DNA from: Rhaphigaster nebulosa | Lineage: Eukaryota > Arthropoda > Insecta > Hemiptera > Pentatomidae | DNA: 64,000 bases | Assembly (NCBI GenBank): GCA_948150685.1 | Contig: OX411312.1 | Span: 10,752,212 to 10,816,211 of the forward strand | Direction: 5' to 3' | In this document: piece after piece, positions 1 through 11,600 of the stretch | Layout of the letters: every line of letters starts with the position of its first letter | How positions within the stretch are numbered: the stretch's first letter is position 1 | Notes under the pieces: generated by a model | What the model saw: only the letters and a program-made list of their open reading frames with translations | What the model was told of the DNA's origin: nothing | Database searches by the model: none | Position numbers and translations under genes: made by a program

Positions 1-314
1 TTTGATAATATGACATCCAAGGGTTAATTTTATTTTCTAATTTTAATTTTTCTAGAAAATTAATGGCGTGGACTATGTCGTCCCAAAATAGACTTCTTCT
101 ATAGTACCGCTTATCTTTACTTTTTTTTAAAACTAATATCATCATTGAATTATTAACACATAAATTAATACAACATAGAGCAATTTGTTGTGACTAGGTG
201 CAACACTGTGTTACATATTGACTCAGTGGGTGTGAACTTGAGATATTTGTATCGCGACAGTATGAGATTCGTGTTTCCCGACAGTGTCGTTAGGTATGTA
301 CTAGGCTTAACATT

Positions 315-675
315 GATGCGCTAATTGAAAATAATCAACTTGCTTCTAACTGAAAAATGTTGATGCTTTTTTCAAAATGTCCAAATTTCTTACTTTTGAC
401 AGATACACTTTTATTATCAGAATTTTCAGTGCTGTTAAATGAATCTTACTGTTGCTGTTGTTATGCGTATTTGATAAACTTTTGATTTTGTGTTTTTGAA
501 CTTAATTTTCAATAAATTATTTTCTTAAGCGAATTTACTGTAATATACATTGTTTTATTTGTAAAATAAACTTTAGTAAATCAGTTTGTATTTATTTATG
601 AAGATGAATCTTTAGTACATGCTAATTTCATAAGATCGGGTAGTGATACGCCCAATTATCTGAAAAGTGGAAGTG
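315..675 (+). repeat. Interspersed repeat, copy 1 (AT-rich, hAT-associated)
   Basis: About 360 bp that recur in the same orientation at about 3640-4020. Shared landmarks are the block around the words ctgaaaaatgttgatg, a run ending ttttcttaagcgaatttac, and the 3' block with acgcccaattatctg then aaaagtggaagtgg. The second copy sits next to a hAT-type terminal motif, so this is probably the inner/3' part of the same non-autonomous hAT family. No coding potential seen. Confidence 0.7.
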
Positions 676-1164
676 GATCATATTTAGGCATCACCAGGTC
701 AGAAAAAAATGCTTCATGCCTCACATCAATATTCCAAAAAGGGACAGTTTAAATGTCCTTTTCGGCTGATAATGTGAGATGTGCAATCTACATTAATGCG
801 ACCCTAAGGCATCCATCCATCTTTTAATTGAATTTGATCTGATGTCCTAAATATAGGATCAAAATTGGAAATTGTGTTGTGTGTATGTTGATTGTCTTAA
901 CAAAAAAGTTGAAATCCAATTTCTAAAAGTCGGACGGTCTTCCTCACCCGACTAGCCAACTTAGGACAGACCCCCTTCACTTTCACTAACTGGAGTGATA
1001 TGGCTGCGATAAACTTCAGGTTAGTATACTACCGCCCAGTGGCTAAGAATGTTAGTATGGCAATGAAACCTTCTTTTGCAATAATTGATTCTTGCAAATT
1101 GGAATTACGTTTTTCTATGAACAGCTTTATCATTCTCAGCAATTTCAAAAAACATTATTTATTC

Positions 1165-2030
1165 GGTAAAAGTTCCGCAGAGCTACTGGTGGGCGTGGCC
1201 TCTTGACCGGCTAACTTTTTGGCACGGTCTGTACATTGAACGCCGAATCTGTCCCGAATAAGGTTAGTCTTCAATATCAAAATCCAAAATCCAATCACTC
1301 CAACCTTATATTATTATTTAAAATAGTTTATCTATATTAACAATTAATAATGACTAATTATGACCAAATTAATTTTTGGTGTTTCTTATAATTATTTTAT
1401 GAAATTTATAGGTTGTAAATGATTTACACCTGGTTTTAGAACTTTTATAATTTATGATAAGGCATTTATTTGTACTAAAATGAGATTTTCATGCATGAAT
1501 TCTAGTTGAGAGGTATACATAATTTCAAGCCCTTTACCTAATTTAATAAATTATTAAAATTTAATGCTAACAAATTAAGAGGATTAAAATGAAATATAAT
1601 TAAAATATATTTACGAATACTAAAAGAATTAAAATAAAAAAAGATAACCCACCATAAATATAACAATGCTGAGCTATAGAAAACAAATAAATTCTATAAC
1701 CACACAAATCATAAACCATAACTTCCTAATTTCAATAAAATAGCTTATAAAATTATAAATCAAAAATGCAAGAGGCAAATAAAGTTTAAACAAGGTAAAT
1801 AATAACCAGCTGAAATTCGCTCAGGCTAATATCTCCTCCCAAAGATTTAAAAAAGGGTGAAATCAATGATCTTTCATAAGAAAAGTAAAAATTAAATATA
1901 TAGTAATAGAGAAAGTGATCGTCAATGGCCGCCTTAACAGACTCTGCTTTTGGTGTACAGACCGTGCTGTGCCAAAAACATTAGCTGACCTGTCAAGAGG
2001 TCAGGTCCACCAGTAGCTCTGCGAAACTTA
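1165..2030. repeat. Inverted-repeat pair with about 0.7 kb spacer
   Basis: The segment about 1165-1245 (gcagagctactggtgg, cctcttgaccgg, ggcacggtctgtac) reappears as its reverse complement at about 1953-2030. The AT-rich spacer has no recognisable coding sequence. A partial related piece (agagctacttatgggc) occurs near 9380. Most likely the two arms of a foldback or TIR element, or two opposed copies of one repeat. A 69-codon open frame at 1000-1206 falls partly in the left arm and looks fortuitous. Confidence 0.6.
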
Positions 2031-2315
2031 CCAGTTATGCATTCCTAAACAAATTCAGAAATCGTTTCGAGCTCAATAATATCAAATGGGTAAATTTCTT
2101 TCTTTCATTTAGCCATTTTCTTTGTACGAAATTTCCTTTCTGATGGTTACGAGGATCAACAATGTTGTAAAAGATACCCCCATTTTTTGACAGTGTACTC
2201 CATGGTATGGAGTTTCAGTGATACTGACTAATGACGAGATCAGAGTGTGGATAGCGATTAATCTCGTCGCCTAAATTAGAGATTGGATCGGAAGGTGTGT
2301 AGGGGCCTTTATCTT

Positions 2316-2410
2316 TTTCTGTCCTGATGATACCTGAATAGCGAAAAGTTTACTGGTTAGTTATTTACTGGTGTTTGAGAGATTTAAGCTTTGCTTTCGG
2401 AATCTTCTAA
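2316..2410 (+). repeat. Short interspersed repeat R150, copy 1
   Basis: One copy of a roughly 150-bp family whose core reads like tctgtcctgatgatrcctga followed by a motif around ttactggttagttatttactg and tttgagagattt. Other copies are near 12540-12700, 14375-14530, 24590-24750, 26615-26765 and an interrupted one at 37905-39240, in both orientations. Family identity is not recognised. It lies just past the last transporter exon visible in the window. Confidence 0.6.
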
Positions 2411-2481
2411 TTATTTCTAAACAACGATAAATTCTTTTGTTAATATTTTCCGATACCTCAATAAAAATAATGATATCTTAC

Positions 2482-2644
2482 CAATCTTCTCTTCGGATCT
2501 AATGTGAAAACTGATTCCTTTAAGCACTGGTTCGGCTTCATCTTTGTACTTTAATTCAACTTTGCGAAATCTTATCGTTCCAAGCTCAGGCCAGGTTTCT
2601 TTTGGTACACCCTTCGGTCCATGCCCTCCTTCTTCCTTAAGAAT
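2482..2644 (-). CDS. ABCC5: ABCC5-like exon: start of NBD2
   Basis: 163-bp exon, enters in phase 0 and leaves with one base. Acceptor CGTTTTAG at 2646-2645, donor GTAAGA at 2481-2476. Encodes about residues 1142-1196: a linker (ILKEEGGHGPKGVP) then KETWPELGTIRFRKVELKY and EPVLKGISFHIRSEEKIG, matching the first beta-strands of the second nucleotide-binding domain. The next exon should carry Walker A and is not in the window. Confidence 0.92.
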
Positions 2645-5600
2645 CTAAAACGGTGAAGGTTGAAAAAAAAATCTTAAATTATCACAATTTGAAAATAAAA
2701 TTACAGTGTCAGTCATATATAGTTGTTAATTTTTGAATTTATTGAGATAAAACAAATATAAAAAGAATGGATAAAATTCCATTAATTTAACAAAATGTTC
2801 TCTTTGACGATGGCTTACTGTTACAGTAGATGAGGAGATGGGCTCAGGTGACGTTATAAAGTAGAGGCAGTCCGAGTGTTTATGCTATTTTTATACTTAT
2901 TATTATCATTATGCTGAGAGTTTATGCTACTTTTCCTAGCAGCTAGATAAGGTATGACTTCAGTTTATAAAGCATAAGTGGGTTCAGATATCTAGCACCA
3001 ACTGTCGTCAACTATCAAACCCTTTTTAACTTTCCACAAATCATTGTATATCACAAATACCATAAATCATTTTTTTTTTTCTTGGTCGAATACAAAGGTC
3101 CATTATCAAAAATAATAAGATAAAAACATTTATATAGATCAGGGATTTCCAGACTGTGGTACGCGTACACTGGTGGTATGCAAGGTTGTTCCAGGTGATA
3201 CGCTAACGAGAAAACAATTATTGGCAAAATTATCTTTTTAACACATTCAATGAGGGATAAGTTTTTTGAAAAATTATTATTGCATGCATCAATTATAAGA
3301 TGAGTAAACACGATCTACATTTAATAATAATAATCTACGATCGTTATTGTAGTTATTACGAAAGGACTCAGGAGCTCCATCGAGCCTAAAGCTATGTTCA
3401 CACTGTTCGACTTTCAATTCGACATGACAAACAGGGAAGGGAACATGAGGCATGCGATATCAAATAATTATTTTAATTAGATTAATGATTGAAAAATGAT
3501 GAATACATTTATTCAATGAATAATAGAAAAACGAATAAATCGGTTTTTCATTATTTATTACTTTTTTTCTGAATATAAAATGCCCAACATTACTTAGGGC
3601 CAATGCGCCTAACCAATGCAGAACAGAGTGGAAATGGCTTTATATTGACGCTCTGATTGTAAATAAATAACAGCGTGCTTCCAACTGAAAAATATTGATG
3701 TTTTTCTTCACAATGTTCAAATTTCTTAATTATTAAATTAGATGCACTTTCAGTTGCAGAATATATTGGGTTATATGGTTTATTTTCAGTTTTCAGATGT
3801 TGTTATGTGAAATTGATAACATTTGATTTTGAGTTCTCAACTTTATTTTCAATTTATTATTTTCTTAAGCAAATTTACAGTTATATATATATTGTTTTGT
3901 TTCTTATATAAACTTTTGTAAATCAGTTTGTATTTTTTTATGAATACAAACCTTTAATGCTAATATCATAAGATTGGGTAGTGGTACGCCCAGTTATCTG
4001 AAAAGTGGAAGTGGTACGCAGTGGTCACAAATGGCCGAGTTAAGGGCATATAAAATCTCCAATTGGCTGCCATTTTTAAACCAAATGGAGGATGATAATG
4101 TCAAGTTCTAAGGATCATCCTGGGGTGACCTATGACTTTTGTGCCAAATCTCAAGAAAATCTATAAACGTAAACCCCCAAATTTGAGGGGGTTATATTTT
4201 TTCTTCTTGGTCGATTGCAAAGGCTCATTTTTGAAAACAATAAAACTATACATTTAATTAAAATTAATAGAATTTTATACATAAATACAAAGGAGCAATT
4301 TATACATACACCAATGTAAGTGTTAATTCTCTCCACAGAAATAAACTTGACTTCATTATCTGTTATAAGACGAAGAGTAAACTGCAACATTCCGCTTAAA
4401 GTAGTTGCATAAGCTACCGCAAGCCCAGCCAAAGAAGCTGGTACACTGCCTTTCATCACAATAGAAAAGATTGATGCGCCAAATATGATGAGCACTGAGA
4501 ACAAAGAATATTCTAGATTTATAATTTAGTTTATTTTTACAATAAAGACTGTTTCAGTTCTTGAATGCCAAACTATTGTATATATCAATAATAAAACTCT
4601 AAAGCAATAAAATATGCTAAGTAATAGTTTTGAAAATTATGAAGCAACAAACAATGTTATTTTATTTATGAAAGTAACAAAATTCTTTAAAAGAGTCTAA
4701 TATGCCACACAGACAAATGACTAGTAAAAGTACAGGCGAAAATGAATAAATTAATAAGTACTTTTCAAAACTAGAAAATACTTCACATAAGCATAAGAGT
4801 GATAGAGAAATGCTAAAATTGCTGACTTTAGTACAATGGTTATTTATTAATTTATTATTTATTGATTAATATTTATTAATTTATTATTTATTGATTAATA
4901 TTTATTAATAAAAGTCAAAATGGCATTACCTGCTACAGTATCAACCCGCAGGGCTATCCATCTGTTGGCCATATTCGACATATAAAAACAAACAGAGTTG
5001 AAGTCAAATGATGAAGTAAATCTGAAATTAGAAGGTTACTTTATAAATTCATAATAAAGAGCATACAATAAAATAAAAACCAAACTAACAATTTTGAAGT
5101 TAATAATAATTACCTCTGAATGAATCCCTGCTCCTTCCCGAAGGCATGTATAGTGTCTAAACCTTGAACGGTAGTTAACACGTTACTGAACACCGGAGAG
5201 CGTGTCAAATTGTCAAGTCTCTTCAATTCACGAAGCCCAGCTCTATAATTTGTAAAAATTATCAAAAATAATATACTGTGATTGAAGTAAATAACATTTA
5301 GGTATATATTTCTGAAACGAATTGGTCCAATTTCATTATGGAGTGATTTAAAAATCATTAGAAAACTTATGATGCAAATAAGAAGAAAAATTACATTGAT
5401 TTCGCAACAATCTAGCAAATCCAAAGGCCACTGATGATCACTCTACTCCAAGCCAATCGCTGCTCACCGAATGGAATGTTAAAAAACCATCAGTGTGAAA
5501 TTCTGTGTGGATTTTTTGGAGTAATGGGGAGCAACTGAAATTCTATCAGCCCTAATAATCAAACTATGCCATAATCCAATCCAACCGATTGTGAGGAGGG

Positions 5601-8600
5601 AAAACAGATTCAATGATTGTTGGCTGTGCTATAATATTAATAAAAATTGGTGGTCAGTAAATACAGTATAGCTAAAATTTACGATATTGATTGTATAAAA
5701 TATGTTACAAAAATATTGATATGAATAACTTACAATCGTACAAAAAAATATAAAATATTAATTAAAAGGAAATAAAGATTTATATTATTATATTAAGGGA
5801 TGGGAAATCCTCCCTCACCCCTACCCGTCACCTTAGCAACCTCGAGACTGCTGTGGTGCAGGTTCGAATCCAGTCTGGGCGGGTTGAAATTTATTTTGTG
5901 GCGGGCCCTCTCAATGTATCTTGAACTTCCCTATCTGGTTAGAATAGGTTAGTAGTCTGAAGGATAATCGCCCTGTTTGTCTTAATAAGATAGGAAAGGA
6001 TATTAAATCCCAATAAAAAAAAAGAAAAAGTTCTGTAAGGCTAAGTGAGGGAATACCTCTCCTCAATCCCTAAACCTCCTGTCCCCCTCCAAAATTTCCA
6101 CTATATTTTTTATTTTTTGAGAAAAATTATTTTATTTAATTTTCTTGCTATTATAGAGGAACTATCCTATTAATTCTCAAGACTCCTGTGCTAAGCTCAA
6201 AGGGGTTAACTGACATTTTGGGGTGAATGGAAATATTTTAAAAACATTTTTTATGATAGTCGAAACTGCACATTATGTACATTTTACTAAGACAGTTTAG
6301 CAGTAAGTGACAATCCTTAAGAAGTTTTAGGGGTATCTGACCTAGATGTTGCATATTATAGATTAGGTCATAATGTTCTTTATTATTGAAGGAACAAAAA
6401 GTAGGCATCAGAACTATACCGAGAAAATGGCATTCTCGGGTATAACCTCAAATGCAGTTGCTCCCTTTGTTCTTAACAGGGCAGAAAAGTTATACTAATC
6501 TGTAAATTGAAATATTTGTAGATTGAAATTATAATAAAATACAGTACACTAATATAATTATGCTCGTTACTTTACAGTAAAAAATGGAACTAAGGAGTGG
6601 AGTGATCGTCAGAGGAGCCCTTGAAATTTTCTTCACTCCAAGCACTACAGTTGCTCCATTTCATTGTTCCATTGTTCGATTTAGAGTGATCGTCAGTGGA
6701 CGCCTTAATATAGAGTCAAACTTAACGAATAACTAGTATTTGTTGAATTATTAATTTAAATGGTAATTAAAGTAAACACTAATAAGAAAACTAAAATTAA
6801 CAACAAAGTACCTGAAAGATCGATGAACTTTGAAATAATAAATCAAAAATATAAATATCAAAACAATGGCAAAAAGTGGAAAAGCCAAACAGATAAACAG
6901 CACAGAAAAAAATGTGTTCATGATTCCCTGGATCAAGCTTTCCAATGTCAAAGGAAGTTTTGTTTCAACTGAAAACATAAATTAATATTTTATTTCAGAT
7001 AATCTACTAAAAGAAAATACTTAATTTATAATTAAATTACAAAGTTAGAGAAAAACAGTATCTACAATAAATTAACACAAAATATAACGAAAACTCACCC
7101 TCATCAATATCTTTAGCAAACAGATTTTGAATCCTTCCAGCGGGTGTACTTTCAAAAAATGACAGATAGGTCTTCATAAGCTTGTCCATGAGAATGTCAT
7201 GAAATTTTGCAGAAGCCTTTAATGTAACCTAAAAACGCATTTATAGAATATAGTAAGGCAATGTTTCACAAAGTGTGGGCCGCTGAGAATATTTTAGGGA
7301 ATTTGTAGAGCCTAAAATTTCTCTAATATTTGTAGTATAGTTAACTAATTACAGGTTTTCCATGGATAAAGCATGAAAAAATTCAAGGATTTCAAACCTG
7401 TTAACTGTAAAATTCATTGGATTCAGTTTAAAAGAAAAATTGGAACCATAAAATATTGTATATGGTCGGCTTACAATAAAATGTATAATTTGAACTTGAG
7501 AATGAATTTGGATAATTATAAAGGTTGTATTCCTGTTTGTTGATGAAAAATTGTTGCTTAACTTCTTATACTGAGGGCTCAACGCATCACCAAAAATAAA
7601 AGCAACTATAAAATACAGTACAAAAACAATTTCAAGTGTAAATAAATAAAATTTACACATTGGAATAAATTTCACAATTTTATTCATAAACTTGTTTTAT
7701 ATTACGAGTACAAACTAGTTCGGTCTGTTTTTTTTTTGTGATAAAAAATGCATTTATTTCAGAACAAAATGAATAAACAGAATAATCAAAGTATTCTCCA
7801 TCGCTGGCTACTACTTTTTTCCATCTCTCAGGCAATTTTCGAATTCCATCTCGAAAAAATGCCTCGTCTTTTGAGGCGATCCAAGTTAGGAGCCAATTTT
7901 CGATTTCTGCAAAACAAGTGAACCAGTGACCTGCCAAATCTTGTTGCATCCGTCGGAACAACTAGTAATCAGCAGGAGCAATGTCCAGAGAATACGGCGA
8001 GTGCGGTAAAATATCCCACTTGAGCGTTTCCAAATTTTTTCATGACATTTTATGACTTTTGCGACATGACCCCCAGTGTTGTCATGCAGAAGAATAACTT
8101 TGAATTAAATTATATAATTAGGGATTGATAAATTATTTGCCACTTCTATAAATTTGTTTTTATTGAAAACTAGTTTCAAAGGTTATATATTCATTTTCAG
8201 TTCTAAAAACACAAAAATAAAACAAATAAATTTATAGAAATGGCAAATAATTTATCAATCTCTAATTAGATTGATCCTTATATACCATCAGGCATACGTC
8301 AACTAAATAAAATAAGCTTACTGAGAGAAATAAATACAATTAAACATTATTATGTAAATAAAGAAACATACCTTAGTAAAAACATATCCACGCATAAAGT
8401 TTGTCAATAAAATTGCTAATATAGTGAAACCATACACATTTCTATAAAGGCCATAATCAGGATTATCAATGATACGATCGCTCAACAACGTCTTATTATT
8501 TGCATCTGTGTAAGTAACATTCTACAACAAAATACATACAATTAATTATATTTGTGATCAACAACTTCATTATGGTTGTTCATTTTATATTAAGTGGGAT

Positions 8601-11600
8601 TCTTATTTAATTTATAATACTAATCAATTCAGATTAAGGAATCAAAGAACCACTTAATCCCACATCCAATTTAATTTTAGAAATGCTAAGTCACCAATAT
8701 AAAAGACTTGATCTGAATTCATCAAAAAATAAAATAAGAACATTTAGGAAAATCAGTATATTAAAAATGTTTACAAGTACCGACTTGAGTAATATGTTAA
8801 GAATGATTGATATTTAACTAAGGTGGCAGCAAAATAGTTAGAAAATTGCCAATAATTTTTTATAAAGAAGAAATATTATAGTAAAATAATGTATCAAAAT
8901 AAAGATATTTTAATAATATCTTATATAATATCTAATAATAATATGATATATAATACCTTATTATAAGTTTTTATTAATAAAATAAATGTGCGATTAATGA
9001 TTATTTGATCCCTTAACCTAAATTGATTAATATAATAAATTATATATATATATTGATTAATTATATCCACTGTAATAGAGAATATGATTGAACAATACCT
9101 TGGAGTGGTTAAATTCTTTTTTTGGCTTCTTATATACAGAATACATAGCTGATGACAGATGGGGCTGTGATATGAACAAATTTATTAAAAATCATGTATA
9201 GTTTACAAGATGGAGGAAAAAAAAAGGAATGACACTGTCCGAATTGAATAAGATATTATTTTTATCAAACAGCGCCAAGTCAAAATAAATATAAATTTTA
9301 AAAGAAACTTCAAAACCAGAAAAACTAACACTTAGGAACACATGTAATTATTGTAATAATATGCTAATAGTTCCATAGAGCTACTTATGGGCATGGTGGG
9401 AGGGTCTAGATGGAAGTACAACTTACAATGCAGCCTCTTTATCAGCATCGGTCGCCACACTACCACTCCCTAGTGCCATTTGTGCTAACTAACTGCTTTC
9501 TATTCAATTGTAAAATTCCTATTCAATGGAATTATAACTGCTTTAATTAGATATTATTTAAAGTTATTAGTGCTGTCGTCTTCCGGTGGTCTGGGGAAGT
9601 TATACCTAAAGCAGTAATAATTTAAATAAACTATGGTAAGGGCCCAACCTCAACTGAAAAGAATCTGTTGGAGGGTTGTATAAACCTTTTTAGCGAGTGT
9701 AGCGAGTGGAAATTGAGAGCTGTGATCTAATTAAATTAGTAACAATTCAAATTACGGTGTGACTCCGACCTCAACTGAAAATGTTCTGTTGGTATGTTAG
9801 GTATTTCTATTAGCAAGTGGAAGTCGACAGCACTAATAATTTTAAATAATATATAATTAAAGTAGTAATGATTTTAATAATTCCAATGAATACAAATTTT
9901 ACGATTGAATGCAAAGCAGTTAGTTAGCACAAATTGCGTTAGAGAGTGCTAGAGCGGCGACCACTGCTGAACTATTACTAATAATGTTATAAAAACAGTC
10001 AATTTCATATAATTAGGACATTTCAGGCCAGATCATTTCAGCCCTCCCTCCATTTAACATTGTACCTAAAAATGTTTTATAAAATCATCCTTACTCCCCA
10101 ATAATTTATTTAATTAGTTTTTTTGCAGATCTATGTCTGCTATAAATTAGGTAGATAATAATGAAAAAATAAAACAAAATATATGAATAAAATATGTGTT
10201 TTTGTATAATGGTGAACGTTGATACAATTGCTATTAAAATAAAGTTTTAGCAATTAAAAGTTATAATTAAAATTATTAACATTTTTTTTCTTTTTTAATC
10301 AGACAACACGCATACATAGCCCATAATTATAAAGCTCTGTTTTATCAGCATTATAAACATCAGATTCAATTTTCCAATTATTGCACCTATCAAGTCAGAA
10401 TTTATCATTTAATTATAAGCATCCATAAACTTAATGTCACATTTTTTTTTCTCAACATGGAAGCCTTAAGTATATTCCTTTAATCCTGGAAAAATGCTCC
10501 ATTGAAGCAGTTATTTCAATATAATTGAAAGTAGATTCAATTGTATATTTTTCCAAGCCACCATTTCAGAAGGAGAACAATCACCAAATTAAGATGGTCA
10601 TAAATTATCTTTATCAAAACAAAATAAACAAATTTTAATACAAAAAGACTCACCCCACTCCCAGCTTTAATCCACTCATGCAACCACCAAGAGCTGAAAG
10701 CCGAGGAACCGATATTCATCAGCATTGCAATTATCAAAGAAAAAAAAAGAAACCATCCTCCACAGGCACTTATGTAGCTGAGAAAAGTACTACATTGTAT
10801 TTCGCCTTGTTCTTTCTTCTCATCTTTTATTAGCACACCGTCTTGCTTAGCTGGAAATAAAATAATTGAAACCATATAAAGAAAATATCTGAGATAAATT
10901 TTGTTATTTTATAAAAATATAAAAATGATAATCAGAATTAAAGATCGGTTAAACTGTTAGTCCAACACATCTCAGGTTATAGATTTATATTTTACTTGCC
11001 TTTGCTTGTGAATTTGTTCGTGTAGTTTTCAATTTAATGCGATAATATATTTAGTATTAGTACATGACATTTGTTGTAATGTTATTGAAAAGAAAGTGTT
11101 TGTGTTTTAATTCTGTTTATCGAAGTGCTTTTGGATACACAATATTTTTTGTTTTTCTGTCTGGCTCATGCACCAATATATTAGAAGTGTTGAAGCGGAA
11201 ATATTTTGATTCGGGTTCCTCCGGGAGATGCTGCGTTCTAACAGGAGGGAAATTTAACTAGGTGTTAAGCCGCCTAAAAGATAGGGTTTTAATCCTGTGT
11301 CATTTTTTGAGACCTCGTGTGAGGAGAAGGCCAGAAAAGATAGAGATTGTTTCTTCTTTGGGTTTTTGTCTCCGATCAGGAGTGGATGTTAAAGAGAAAG
11401 CTCATGGCTTCTACAAAAGGTTCGTGCTTCTGCTTATCCTTTTCCTGTCCATCCTTCCCTAGTCCTGGTTTTTCCTCCAAAAGCCGAACTAGGAAGTAGA
11501 AAGAAAGAAGTCAGCAAGATTGAGGTGAGTAAAAAAAAAAACTACAGTCCACTTATAAGCTTTCATTTGCCTCGAACAAGAAGGTTTTTCAAGTCTAGAG

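Noticed and set aside
1..2480. Search for the next NBD2 exon (Walker A GRTG.GKSS)
   Set aside because: No minus-strand sequence encoding this motif was found; the region is repeat, so the exon lies outside the window.
4151..4309. Extension of the transporter reading frame beyond 4310
   Set aside because: The open frame continues into the intron past the GTATGT donor; the added residues (VCINCSFVFMYK...) are not family-like, and the frame is closed by the next exon's phase.
11064..11462. Two consecutive open frames of 65 and 66 codons
   Set aside because: No family motif and separated by stops. More likely part of a transposon or chance frames in a locally less AT-rich patch.
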